A stretch of 64,000 nt of DNA, taken from positions 153,221-217,220 of the forward strand of contig JAQWRY010000088.1 in assembly GCA_029243485.1 (NCBI GenBank), in the 5' to 3' direction. Below, piece by piece: positions 52,590 to 60,852 of this stretch. The number at the start of each line of letters is the position of its first letter. Within the stretch, counting starts at the first letter, position 1. A program made the position numbers and the translations under genes. Source of the DNA: Candidatus Binatia bacterium. GTDB taxonomy: Bacteria > Desulfobacterota > Binatia > UBA12015. The notes below the pieces were generated by a model. That model searched no databases, had not been told where the DNA came from, and saw only the letters and a program-made list of their open reading frames with translations.

Positions 52590-53695
52590 AGGTACGAGCC
52601 GCAGTCGCCACCGAGGCCGGAAAGCCACTCTCGATTGAAACCGTGGACCTCGAAGGTCCGAAGGCCGGCGAGGTTCTCGTCGAGATCAAGGCGACAGGGA
52701 TTTGTCACACCGATGCGTTCACGCTCTCCGGCGACGATCCCGAGGGGATTTTCCCGGCCGTGCTCGGTCATGAGGGGGCAGGCATCGTCGTCGACGTCGG
52801 CGCCGGAGTGACGAGTGTGGCCAAGGGCGATCACGTCATCCCGCTCTACACGCCGGAGTGCCGGCAGTGTGAGTACTGCACGTCGGGGAAGACGAATCTC
52901 TGTCAGGCGATCCGGACGACGCAGGGGCAGGGGCTCATGCCCGACGGCACGAGCCGGTTCTCGCTCGGTGGCGCCGAGCTGTACCACTACATGGGCACGT
53001 CGACGTTCTCGAACTTCACCGTGCTCCCCGAGATCGCCCTCGCGAAGATCCGGCCGGACGCCCCGTTCGACAAGGTCTGTTACATCGGTTGCGGGGTGAC
53101 GACGGGCATCGGCGCGGTGATCAACACCGCCAAAGTGCAGGCGGGGGACAACGTCGTGGTGTTTGGTCTCGGCGGAATCGGACTGAACGTCCTTCAGGGC
53201 GCGCGCATGGTCGGTGCCGGCATGATCATCGGCGTCGACACGAACGAGACCAAGCGCCCCCTCGCCGAGAAGTTCGGCATGACGCACTTCGTTAACCCGA
53301 AGGAAGTCGAAGGCGACCTCGCGCCGTACCTCGTCGACCTCACGAAGGGTGGGGCCGACTACAGCTTCGAGTGCATCGGCAACGTGAACACGATGCGCCA
53401 GGCCCTCGAGTGCTGTCACAAGGGTTGGGGCGAGAGCATCATCATCGGCGTGGCTCCCGCGGGTGCGGAGATCTCCACGCGGCCCTTCCAACTCGTGACC
53501 GGTCGCGTGTGGCGCGGCACCGCCTTCGGTGGCGCCAAGGGCCGTACTCAGGTTCCGCAGATCGTCGACTGGTACATGGACGGGAAGATCAACATCGACG
53601 ACCTGATCACCCACAAGATGCCGCTCGAGGATATCAATCAGGGCTTCGACCTCATGCACGAGGGCAAGTCGATCCGCAGCGTCGTCGAGTTCTAG
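52586..53695 (+). CDS. frmA: S-(hydroxymethyl)glutathione dehydrogenase / class III alcohol dehydrogenase
   Basis: 369 residues from GTG at 52586, with GGAGAAGG upstream and a four-base overlap with the sulfatase-fold gene. Catalytic zinc ligands lie in [12 protein letters not shown] and [10 protein letters not shown]; the structural zinc Cys are in [31 protein letters not shown] and the NAD loop [13 protein letters not shown] complete the class III pattern. It oxidises the glutathione-formaldehyde adduct, detoxifying formaldehyde or serving C1 metabolism. No S-formylglutathione hydrolase gene is adjacent. Confidence 0.92.
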   Translation: MKVRAAVATEAGKPLSIETVDLEGPKAGEVLVEIKATGICHTDAFTLSGDDPEGIFPAVLGHEGAGIVVDVGAGVTSVAKGDHVIPLYTPECRQCEYCTSGKTNLCQAIRTTQGQGLMPDGTSRFSLGGAELYHYMGTSTFSNFTVLPEIALAKIRPDAPFDKVCYIGCGVTTGIGAVINTAKVQAGDNVVVFGLGGIGLNVLQGARMVGAGMIIGVDTNETKRPLAEKFGMTHFVNPKEVEGDLAPYLVDLTKGGADYSFECIGNVNTMRQALECCHKGWGESIIIGVAPAGAEISTRPFQLVTGRVWRGTAFGGAKGRTQVPQIVDWYMDGKINIDDLITHKMPLEDINQGFDLMHEGKSIRSVVEF

Positions 53696-53770
53696 TCGAG
53701 TCTTAGCGGCGCCGGGTACCGCTGTGCGCTGTCGACGGGGCCCCCTCGACGGCACGTGTGGCCGCGTCGA

Positions 53771-55258
53771 TTACGCGGCGGCGATGCTGCGCTCAGGAAT
53801 GACGAGCCGGCCGGCCGGGCGCTTGTGCGAGGCTCGCACCGGCGCCGTTTCTTCGGCGGTCGGTAGCGCGGCGTCGCGCAGCTCGGCGAACGCCTCATCG
53901 AGGCACTCGGCGAGCACCCACGCGTCGGGGATCATCTCCGGGTCGGTGGTGACGCCGATGTCGAGGCGGCCTACGAAGCTCACGGCGGTGAAGTTCAGGC
54001 CCTGTGTCGGGGCGAGTACCGAGATGGGGAACACGCGGTGGACGCGGGCGCCGGCGATGTACAGCGGAACGGGCGGGCCGGGTACGTTCGACACGACTGC
54101 GTTCGTGGGCAGGGTGCCGGTGTACTCGGCGAGACCGCTCAGTGTCCGAAAGCCGAGGTTGATCAACGCCGGCGGCAGCACTTCTCCGAGCGATGGAATG
54201 GCGGTCTCGCGAAGGCGGCTCGTCACCTCTTTGGCGAGCGTCGCGCTTTGGTGGATCGCACGGACGCGCTCGACCGGATCGTCGATGTCGGTCGCGCAGG
54301 ACACGACCATGTGCGCGACTTTGTTCGAGGACTCTTTGTCGCCCTTCACTCGCGTCGAGACGGGGCACGAGACCGCGAGGCTCGCGTTGAGCTCTTCGCC
54401 GTTGCGTTCGGCGTACTTGCGCATCGCGGCGCCGCAAAGGCCGATCACGACGTCGTTGAGTTTCACGCCGAGGACGCCCTTGATGGCCTTCACTTCGTCG
54501 AGCGGGAGCGAGGTGTAGGCGAACCGTCGGCCAGGGCCGAGCTCTGCGTTGAAGCTTAGGCGCGGTGCGGCACCAGGCAGTCCTTCGGTGCCATGTTCGA
54601 GCACGTACGGGATCATGTTGGCGCCGCGTCGGAGGGCCTGGAATCCGTAGCCCACAACGGCCCCCGGAAGAGTCACCAGGTTGGTGAAGCCCTCCAGCGC
54701 GCGCGAGAACTCGCTCGGAATCTCCTCAGTGGTTGGCTTGGTCGGAAGCGGAGTCGGAGGGTCTGCGGGCTCCGGCTCGAGATCGCACAGGATGACGCTC
54801 AGGTCGGCGCCCTTCATGCCGTCCATCAGCGCGTGGTGCGTCTTCATGTAGATGGCTGCGGCCGGCTCTCCGTCGAGCTCGACGCCCTCGATGAACCACA
54901 TCTCCCAGAGAGCGCGGCGTCGATCGAGTTTCTGCTCGTGCAGGTAGCCGCAGAGGTCGGCCAGCTCGCGCATTCCGCCCGGGGAGGGAACGGCGATTCG
55001 GTGCAGGTGGCGGGAGAGATCGAAGGACTCGTCCTCCATCAGGTACGGGCGCGCGAGCCCCAAGGGGGCCTCGGCAAGGCGGGAGACGAACTCGGGGCCG
55101 GCGAGGTTTAGGCGGGCCGCCAGGTTCCGGGCGACGCGGTCGAAGCTGAAGCTCTTGGCCTCGGTCGGGTCGAGAATGATCAGGCCCCCAACGTGCGCAT
55201 GTACCTCCGACGTCTCCATGGAGACGAAAAGGGAATCCGTGCCAGACAGCTGCTTCAT
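53771..55258 (-). CDS. wax ester synthase/diacylglycerol acyltransferase (WS/DGAT) family
   Basis: 495 residues. The N-terminal condensation-type domain carries the active-site motif H141-H-A-L-M-D146-G in YMKTHHALMDGMKGA. The C-terminal WS/DGAT domain has LSFNAELGPGRRFAYTSLPL, VKLNDVVIGLCGAAMRKYAE, NAVVSNVPGPPVPLYIAGAR and TQGLNFTAVSFVGRLDIGVT, all family hallmarks. It esterifies acyl-CoA to fatty alcohols or diacylglycerol for storage lipids. Divergent from a TetR regulator, with palindromes between. Confidence 0.92.
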   Translation of the reverse strand: MKQLSGTDSLFVSMETSEVHAHVGGLIILDPTEAKSFSFDRVARNLAARLNLAGPEFVSRLAEAPLGLARPYLMEDESFDLSRHLHRIAVPSPGGMRELADLCGYLHEQKLDRRRALWEMWFIEGVELDGEPAAAIYMKTHHALMDGMKGADLSVILCDLEPEPADPPTPLPTKPTTEEIPSEFSRALEGFTNLVTLPGAVVGYGFQALRRGANMIPYVLEHGTEGLPGAAPRLSFNAELGPGRRFAYTSLPLDEVKAIKGVLGVKLNDVVIGLCGAAMRKYAERNGEELNASLAVSCPVSTRVKGDKESSNKVAHMVVSCATDIDDPVERVRAIHQSATLAKEVTSRLRETAIPSLGEVLPPALINLGFRTLSGLAEYTGTLPTNAVVSNVPGPPVPLYIAGARVHRVFPISVLAPTQGLNFTAVSFVGRLDIGVTTDPEMIPDAWVLAECLDEAFAELRDAALPTAEETAPVRASHKRPAGRLVIPERSIAAA

Positions 55259-55324
55259 GACTTCTCTCTCTATTTTCCGGTTTACTTCAGCCGACGACCG
55301 GCTAAACGTTCTTTGATCTCTTTT

Positions 55325-55342
55325 GGAAACTCGTCTGTTTCC
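55325..55342. promoter_or_regulatory. dyad GGAAAC-N6-GTTTCC, operator candidate
   Basis: Perfect six-base arms with a six-base spacer in the WS/DGAT-TetR divergent region, 67 bases upstream of the WS/DGAT start. Spacing fits a TetR-family dimer site. Binding is inferred from position only. Confidence 0.4.
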
Positions 55343-55398
55343 TAAGAATACGGAATTGGTGCGAATGGTGCAATGCCCTTACCCGTCGATTTATATGT

Positions 55399-55414
55399 AG
55401 AAATTCTAATTTCT
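55399..55414. promoter_or_regulatory. 16-bp palindrome, operator candidate
   Basis: AGAAATT-CT-AATTTCT, perfect seven-base arms, in the AT-rich part of the divergent region. A second candidate site for the adjacent TetR regulator. Confidence 0.45.
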
Positions 55415-55528
55415 TGGAGCAGCGCTGCCTGTACTGAAGGTTCGGGGCGGGCTGTGGGCCCCGGAAGATATCTATCTGTTTCCCTTGAGAGCTCCAGTGG
55501 GGCAGGATAGGATCGGGGCGTTCCCCGC

Positions 55529-56200
55529 ATGGATAGGGAAGAAATAAAGAAACGGGCCGAGGCGAAGGTTCGCCGGGAGCAGGCTCGGACGCAGATGTAC
55601 CAGGACCTGGTCCTGGAGTGCGCCGAGCGTCTGTTCTCCAAGAGCGGCTTCGGCCAGGTGACGATGCGGGACATCGCGGTCGAGGCCGCGATCTCGCCGA
55701 AGACGCTCTACGCCGTCTTCCCGGGCAAGGACGAGATCTACGCCGAGGTTGCGCGGCGCCGGAGCCTGGTGCTTCTCGACGCGCTCCGCACGGCGATGGC
55801 CGGTGACGACTCGACGATCGAGCGCATGCGCCGCGGTCTGCACGCGCTGGTTCGATTCCTGGTCGAGCACCGCGCGTTCTTCCACATCATGATGCGCGAG
55901 TCGCGGTCGTGGGGGCTCCTGCCAACGGGCGAGGCTTCGTCGAGCGGCGACTGGCGGGCGGGGCACAGGCTGCAGGCCGAGCTGATGCAGGCGGGGATCG
56001 ACGAGGGCGTTTTCTACGATGGCGACCCGGAGTTGATGGCTGCCATCTCCTTGTCAACGACCCAGGTCTACCTGGCCGCGAAGCTCGAAGGCCCGGGCGA
56101 CCCGGACTCCGTTGCGATCTCCGAAGAGATATTCGACCAGGTTCAACGCAGCCTTCGCAAGCTGCCTCCGCTCGCCCTCGAGGACTCGAACGCCGGCTGA
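55529..56200 (+). CDS. TetR-family transcriptional regulator
   Basis: 223 residues. The helix-turn-helix is ERLFSKSGFGQVTMRDIAVE followed by AAISPKTLYAVFPGKDEIYA (the 't-lY-hF-gKe-l' recognition pattern). The remaining ~150 residues form the ligand-binding domain. It is divergent from the WS/DGAT acyltransferase and probably controls it, perhaps sensing an acyl-CoA (inference from position). Its stop is 22 bases before the Fpg-like gene, so the two may be co-transcribed. Confidence 0.9.
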   Translation: MDREEIKKRAEAKVRREQARTQMYQDLVLECAERLFSKSGFGQVTMRDIAVEAAISPKTLYAVFPGKDEIYAEVARRRSLVLLDALRTAMAGDDSTIERMRRGLHALVRFLVEHRAFFHIMMRESRSWGLLPTGEASSSGDWRAGHRLQAELMQAGIDEGVFYDGDPELMAAISLSTTQVYLAAKLEGPGDPDSVAISEEIFDQVQRSLRKLPPLALEDSNAG

Positions 56201-56222
56201 GTCCGGGCGGCTTCGCGCAACG

Positions 56223-57062
56223 ATGCCGGAGCTGCCGGAGGTCGAGTTCGGACGCAAGGTTGCCGAGCGTGTGGCGCTCGGTCGTCGCATCGAGCGGGTT
56301 CGTTGTGCGCAGGACCGTATCGTCTTCGAAGGGGTGGCGCCTCGGACGGTCGCGCGTGTCCTACGGGGGAGAACCGTGACCGCCGTTCGCCGACACGGAA
56401 AGCAGATCTGGTTCGAGCTAGACGAGCGACCCTGGCCACTCATTCATTTCGGGATGACGGGAGCGTTCCGCGTGCCTGAAGAGACGCCGCTCCCCCTCGA
56501 GTCGAGTGCGCGTGTCGTCGATCGGAGCTGGCCGCCGCGCTTTGCGAAGGTCCACTTCTGGTTCTCTGACGGCGGCGAGTTGGTGATGACGAACGCGCGC
56601 CGTCTCGGCCGCATCCGTCTGCAGCAGAACCCGCTCGGAGAGGCGCCGCTCGCGAAGTTGGGGTTCGATCCGCTGACGAACATGCCGCCTCTCGCCGAGT
56701 TTCGGCGTTTGCTGGCGGGCCGCGGTGGGACCGTGGTGAAGGGGCTCCTGCTGGATCAGGCATTCGCGGCGGGCGTCGGGAACTGGATTGCCGACGAGGT
56801 GCTCTACCGGGCGGGGATCGACCCCCGAAGGAAGACCCGCGATCTCGAACCGGATGAAGTGAAGGCCCTGCACAGAGCCCTCCGTGCGGTGATTCGCAAG
56901 GCGGTCTCGGTCGATGCGCGGAAGGACCTCTTCCCGAAGTTGTGGCTCTTCCATGCCCGCTGGGGGAAGGAGAGCGACGCGGCGCTCTCCGACGGAACAC
57001 CGGTCGAGCACATGACGGTCGCTGGCCGCACGACGGCCTGGGTTCCGTCCAGGCAGCGCTAG
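56223..57062 (+). CDS. Fpg/Nei-type DNA glycosylase, zincless
   Basis: 279 residues from the ATG at 56223. The N-terminal MPELPEVEFGRK provides the catalytic Pro2 and Glu3. GKQIWFELDERPWPLIHFGM and a helix-two-turn-helix GVGNWIADEVLYRAGIDPRR are typical of Fpg. The C-terminus (LWLFHARWGKESDAALSDGT ... VAGRTTAWVPSRQR) has no cysteines, so the normal Cys4 zinc finger is missing; the AGRTTAWVPSRQ ending matches zincless Fpg-like proteins known from plants and fungi. It should remove oxidised purines. The family is certain, specificity is not. Confidence 0.87.
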   Translation: MPELPEVEFGRKVAERVALGRRIERVRCAQDRIVFEGVAPRTVARVLRGRTVTAVRRHGKQIWFELDERPWPLIHFGMTGAFRVPEETPLPLESSARVVDRSWPPRFAKVHFWFSDGGELVMTNARRLGRIRLQQNPLGEAPLAKLGFDPLTNMPPLAEFRRLLAGRGGTVVKGLLLDQAFAAGVGNWIADEVLYRAGIDPRRKTRDLEPDEVKALHRALRAVIRKAVSVDARKDLFPKLWLFHARWGKESDAALSDGTPVEHMTVAGRTTAWVPSRQR

Positions 57063-57076
57063 CCCAGATTGCGCGC

Positions 57077-58294
57077 TCAGGGAACGATCTTGGGCGGCAG
57101 CGGGTGGCGATAGAGCTTGGCTGCGTTGCCGTGGGTGATCGCGTGGATCTCTTCGAGGGGCAGCTCGCCGATCACGTCGTCGATCACCTGCTGGGTGTTG
57201 GGCCAGGTGCCGTCGCCGTGTGGGTAGTCGCTCTCGAACAGGATGTTCTCGACCCCGATCCGGTAACGAGTGCAGACCGTCGACGGATCTTCGATCATGC
57301 AGAACCAGAAATTCCGCCTTAGGCACTCGGAGGGGGAGATCTTCGGATCCGGCCACCCTTTGCCGTAACCCGAACGGCTCATGATGTTGTCGAGTCGGTC
57401 CATGAGCGTCGCGACCCAACCGATGCCGCCTTCGGACATCGCGATCTTGAGCTCCGGGTACTTCGCGGGCCATCCGCTCCACAGCCACTCCGCGCACGAG
57501 CCGAGTGCCATCGGTCCGAACTGGGTGGCGCCCAGTTCCAACATCGGCGCCCCCTCCGGCATCTTCGGAAAGCCCGACGAGCCGACGTGGAGGTTCAGCA
57601 CGGTGCCGGTCTCAGCGCAGGCCCGGATGATCGGTTCCCAGTAGTCCATGAAGCAGGAGGGAAGACCCTGCTCGTGCGGCTGCTCGGGCACGGTCACGGC
57701 GGTGAACCCGCGCTTCGCGTTGCGCCGGATCTCCTCGGCGCCCTTCTCGGGGTCGGAAAGGAAGGTGATCCCGAGCGGCACAATCCTCTCTGGATACGAC
57801 CCGTGCCACTCCTCGAAGAGCCAGTCGTTCCACGCGCGCGTACAGGCGAGGCCGAGATCCTGATCCTTCGACTCGCTGAACAAGGTGCCGCCGAAGCCCG
57901 TCACGCCGGACGGAAAGTTCACCGACGCCCAGGTGCCGTTCAGATCCATGTCCTTGATCCGCGCGTGGATGTCCCAGCAGCCCCGCCGCACTTCGTCGAA
58001 GCGTGCGGGCTCGACGCGGTGGTCCTCCCGCGGCCGCCCGGCAACGCACATGAAGCCGACCTGGAAGTAGGGGGTGTCCTCGTACTGCCAGACCTCGTGC
58101 CCCTCCTCGGTCTCCACGACTCGGGGCGCCGCCGCCTCGAACTTCTTGGGCATGCGGCCCTCGAAGGTGTGCGGAGGCTCGAGCAGGTGATCGTCGACGG
58201 AGATGAAGGTGTATTTCTCCGCGCGCGGCTCGGGGTCGGGGAGGAGCGGGTTGGTGGCGGGGCGTTTTACGCCGAGCTTGATGATTCTGGGCAT
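57077..58294 (-). CDS. amidohydrolase-2 family protein
   Basis: 405 residues. KYTFISVDDHLLEPPHTFEG (a D-D-H-L variant metal motif), NLHVGSSGFPKMPE (His), KIAMSEGGIGWVATLMDRLD and NILFESDYPHGDGTWPNTQQ (catalytic Asp) follow the amidohydrolase-2 pattern seen in ACMSD-like and orphan actinobacterial/deltaproteobacterial members. It would act on a small aromatic or carboxylic compound. It is convergent with the Fpg gene. The strong terminator at 58314-58343 separates it from the upstream Cys-rich gene, so it needs its own promoter. Confidence 0.83.
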   Translation of the reverse strand: MPRIIKLGVKRPATNPLLPDPEPRAEKYTFISVDDHLLEPPHTFEGRMPKKFEAAAPRVVETEEGHEVWQYEDTPYFQVGFMCVAGRPREDHRVEPARFDEVRRGCWDIHARIKDMDLNGTWASVNFPSGVTGFGGTLFSESKDQDLGLACTRAWNDWLFEEWHGSYPERIVPLGITFLSDPEKGAEEIRRNAKRGFTAVTVPEQPHEQGLPSCFMDYWEPIIRACAETGTVLNLHVGSSGFPKMPEGAPMLELGATQFGPMALGSCAEWLWSGWPAKYPELKIAMSEGGIGWVATLMDRLDNIMSRSGYGKGWPDPKISPSECLRRNFWFCMIEDPSTVCTRYRIGVENILFESDYPHGDGTWPNTQQVIDDVIGELPLEEIHAITHGNAAKLYRHPLPPKIVP

Positions 58295-58313
58295 GGGCTG
58301 TCCCTATACAACG

Positions 58314-58343
58314 AAAAAGGGGGACGGCCACTGGCCGTCCCCC
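58314..58343 (-). terminator. rho-independent terminator of the DUF4215/lamin-tail gene
   Basis: On the minus strand GGGGGACGGCCA and its complement form a 12-base stem with minimal loop, followed by TTTTT. It begins 27 bases after the stop of the gene at 58371, an ideal intrinsic terminator. Confidence 0.85.
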
Positions 58344-58370
58344 TCCTTCACGTGATGTGTCTCTTGGCTC

Positions 58371-60104
58371 CTAGTCGAGCAAGCCAGCCGGCTTGTCCAG
58401 GAAGGCCATGCACGCCGATCCGCAGGTCATCGACTGACCCGGGTTGGTGGTGCCCGGGCTGTCGGTGTTCGTCGGGCAGAACAGGCCCATCTGGCCGGAG
58501 CAGACGAGCGCGCCGAGCTCCGACGGGTCCGTCCACTCGCTCGCGCTCGATGCGCGCGAGAGGCTGCTCGAGTTTTTGTAGATCGACACCTGCTCGAGGA
58601 AGCCTTCGTCCCTCTCGGCGCTGTACGGAGCATCGATGTGGAAGAAGCCACCGTACGTGCCGGTGTTCTGCACGATGCCCTCGTAGCCCACGGCATCCAC
58701 GTAGCCGTTCAGGTTGTCGAGGAGCAGGAAGCCGTCGGGGCAGCTCGAGTCGGTGTTGGTCAAGTGGCCGTTCTTGAGATTCGAGTCACTGGCCGAACCC
58801 GGCAAGGTCACGTCGCAGTCCGACACGTGCGTCGACGTGTCGGTGAAGCAGACGACGAAGAAGCCGATTCCGGTGCCGGTGTCGTCCGCGAGGACGCTTC
58901 CGCCCGGGATGGTCGCGACGAAATGCGCATCGCCCGCGTTGATGAAGCTCGGCGTGAGGCATCCACCGCCGGCACCTTCGACCGACACGACCTGGTAGCC
59001 CGCCAAGTCGAGGCCGGCTGGGCCGGCGATCTCGACGAACTCGTCGCGGTCGGTGTTGGGGAAGCCGTCGTTCGAGTCGTAGTCGAACTCGTTGACCCAT
59101 GGCTGCAGGAAGTCGCCGCCACACGCGCCGCCGGAGCAAGCGTCGTTCACCGTGCAGCCGTTGCTGTCGTCGCACGGGTCGGTGTTGGGGGCGTTAGTGC
59201 AGGTTCCGGCGCCGTCACAAACGTCATCGGTGCAGAGGTTGGCGTCGTCTGTGCAGCCGCTGCCGTTCGGCTCGAAGCCGCAAAGGGCATCGCAGCAGTC
59301 ACCGCTGACGGTGCCGCCGTCGTCACAGTCCTCGCCGGCGTTCAAGATGTCGTCGCCGCAGACTTCGAGCAGGCACGCGTCACTGCAGCCGTCGCCGTTC
59401 ACGAGGTTGCCGTCGTCGCAGGCTTCGCCCGTGGCCTGGATGCCGTTGCCGCAGGCCGTGACAGTGCAGTTTGTGTCGCAGCCGTCACCGTCGACGGCGT
59501 TGCCGTCGTCGCAGTCCTCACCGGTCTCGGTCACGGCGTTGCCGCAGATTTCCTGGCAGACTGTCGTCGTTCCGTTGATCTTGATGTTGTTGACGAGGTT
59601 CTTCTTGAAGAGGCTCGGCGGAGTCTCCCAGCGGCCGCAGTACTGCTCGGCGCCGACCGTGAACCGGGTCTCGACCCAGGAGACCGGGCCGGTAACCGGA
59701 TCCAGGGAGTAGTCGCCGCTCTGGATCTTGGCTTTCAGGATCCCGCCCTTGTACTTGATTGTGCGGATGCCACCCGGCCCGCCGAGAGCGGCTTTGTAGC
59801 TGTAACCCGATCCGGCGGCCTTCCAGTTGCCGCAGGGCAGGGCGACCGATGCGTGTGCGCTGTTTGACGTCAGGACCTGGAGACTCGATGCGTTCGCGCC
59901 GGCACACGTCGGGTTCACGAGAGGACCGATGGCCGGATCCTTGTACGTGAACTTCAGGATGTCCTTTTTGGGGATGAAGTGTTCTTTGGCCACGAGCGCC
60001 TTGCCCCCGGACAAGGTCGTGAAGGCGAGTGCGGTTGTGCTCGAGAGCAACACTGTACAGGCAAGCATGAGAACGAAAGCAGACAGGGGGAGACGCGTAT
60101 GCAT
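58371..60104 (-). CDS. secreted Cys-rich protein: N-terminal module, DUF4215 repeats, lamin-tail domain
   Basis: 577 residues from the ATG at 60104 with GGAGG upstream. A signal peptide (SAFVLMLACTVLLSSTTALA) leads to a ~155-residue beta-rich module (LSGGKALVAKEHFIP ... GAEQYCGRW). Three DUF4215 Cys-rich repeats follow (residues ~186-275, for example CGNGIQATGEACDDGNLVNG), then Cys-rich linkers (TDDANLCTDDVCDGAGTCTN) and a lamin-tail-like domain from ~335 (VNEFDYDSNDGFPNTDRDEF). DUF4215 proteins are common on the surface of myxobacterial-type organisms. It shares its N-terminal architecture with the copper-monooxygenase protein at 60853. Role unknown, probably cell-surface. Confidence 0.85.
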   Translation of the reverse strand: MHTRLPLSAFVLMLACTVLLSSTTALAFTTLSGGKALVAKEHFIPKKDILKFTYKDPAIGPLVNPTCAGANASSLQVLTSNSAHASVALPCGNWKAAGSGYSYKAALGGPGGIRTIKYKGGILKAKIQSGDYSLDPVTGPVSWVETRFTVGAEQYCGRWETPPSLFKKNLVNNIKINGTTTVCQEICGNAVTETGEDCDDGNAVDGDGCDTNCTVTACGNGIQATGEACDDGNLVNGDGCSDACLLEVCGDDILNAGEDCDDGGTVSGDCCDALCGFEPNGSGCTDDANLCTDDVCDGAGTCTNAPNTDPCDDSNGCTVNDACSGGACGGDFLQPWVNEFDYDSNDGFPNTDRDEFVEIAGPAGLDLAGYQVVSVEGAGGGCLTPSFINAGDAHFVATIPGGSVLADDTGTGIGFFVVCFTDTSTHVSDCDVTLPGSASDSNLKNGHLTNTDSSCPDGFLLLDNLNGYVDAVGYEGIVQNTGTYGGFFHIDAPYSAERDEGFLEQVSIYKNSSSLSRASSASEWTDPSELGALVCSGQMGLFCPTNTDSPGTTNPGQSMTCGSACMAFLDKPAGLLD

Positions 60105-60292
60105 GGGACCTCCAGGATCCGTATTTTCCCTGCCTCCGCACAGAGAGTTCTTCGGACAATTGTTCCGCTTTTGGAGGGGATCGGTCAAGGTATTACGCGG
60201 CTTCTCGCGATGGCAGTCGCCATGGGCGAGGCTTGACGAGTTGTCATTGCGCCGAGCGGGCGGAGTCGGTGGGGACTGCTAGGGAGGCAGCC

Positions 60293-60760
60293 ATGGGAAA
60301 TCTGCGTTTAGACGGGGAGGTAGAGCGTGAATTGGAACTTGCGTTCGAGGACTTGGCCGGGTTCCCGGGACAGGTGGACGACCTGACGAGGCTCGTCCCC
60401 GGGCGCGAGGGTGGGGCGGTGCGGTTCGGATCTCTGCTTGAGGCCGCGCAGCCGAGGGCGTCGGCGACCCACGCGACGCTCTCCTCGGGGGACGGAGACT
60501 TCACAGCGAGTGTGCCGCTCGAGGCCCTCGCCGAAGCGGTGGTCGCCTACCGCGACGGCGACGCGGCCCTGCCGGCCAGTCGGGGTGGCCCGTTCCGGTT
60601 CTTCATTCCGGAAGGTGGGGCGTGCGCCACGGCTGAGGTGGACCAGTGCGCGAACGTGAAGTTCCTCGCGACGATCCGCTTCACCGCCGGACGAGGCCAG
60701 GATAGCCGGCCGACGAATCCGACCGAGCACGCAGAACTCCACGAGCACGACGAGAACTGA
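60293..60760 (+). CDS. sulfite-oxidase-like molybdopterin-domain fold, no catalytic Cys
   Basis: 155 residues with GGAGG before the ATG. The order FEDLAGFPGQVDDLTRLVPG, VRFGSLLEAAQPRASATHAT, FTASVPLEALAEAVVAYRDG and GGPFRFFIPEGG parallels the oxidoreductase-molybdopterin domain (sulfite oxidase/YedY: 'l-l-d-l..v..C..W..G', 'y-t-s-l-pl-eal', 'hG-PlRl-vP'). The Mo-ligand Cys position is not Cys here, and the protein is much shorter than real oxidases. Probably a degenerate, non-catalytic member. It is divergent from the secreted Cys-rich gene and convergent with the copper-monooxygenase gene. Confidence 0.6.
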   Translation: MGNLRLDGEVERELELAFEDLAGFPGQVDDLTRLVPGREGGAVRFGSLLEAAQPRASATHATLSSGDGDFTASVPLEALAEAVVAYRDGDAALPASRGGPFRFFIPEGGACATAEVDQCANVKFLATIRFTAGRGQDSRPTNPTEHAELHEHDEN

Positions 60761-60812
60761 TCCCGAAACGGGCCCCGATCTCGGAACGGCCCTATCGCGA
60801 ACCGGACTGAGC

Positions 60813-60843
60813 GCGAGGCCGGCGGTAGACCCGCCGACCTCGC
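60813..60843. terminator. hairpin between convergent genes
   Basis: GCGAGG-C-CGGCGG pairs with CCGCCG-A-CCTCGC around a five-base loop, with one internal mismatch. It lies between the stops of the molybdopterin-domain gene and the copper-monooxygenase gene; a likely bidirectional terminator. Confidence 0.5.
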
Positions 60844-60852
60844 TTCTCTCGA

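Larger units (their letters stand above)
55259..55528. promoter_or_regulatory. divergent regulatory region, WS/DGAT and TetR genes
   Basis: 270 bases, relatively AT-rich compared with the rest of the window, especially 55259-55420. It contains dyads at 55325-55342 and 55399-55414 and should hold promoters for both genes. Confidence 0.55.

Noticed and set aside
51554-53695. 713-codon frame ending with formaldehyde dehydrogenase
   Set aside because: The N-terminal half is the sulfatase-fold gene in another frame; GTG at 52586 follows a strong ribosome site.
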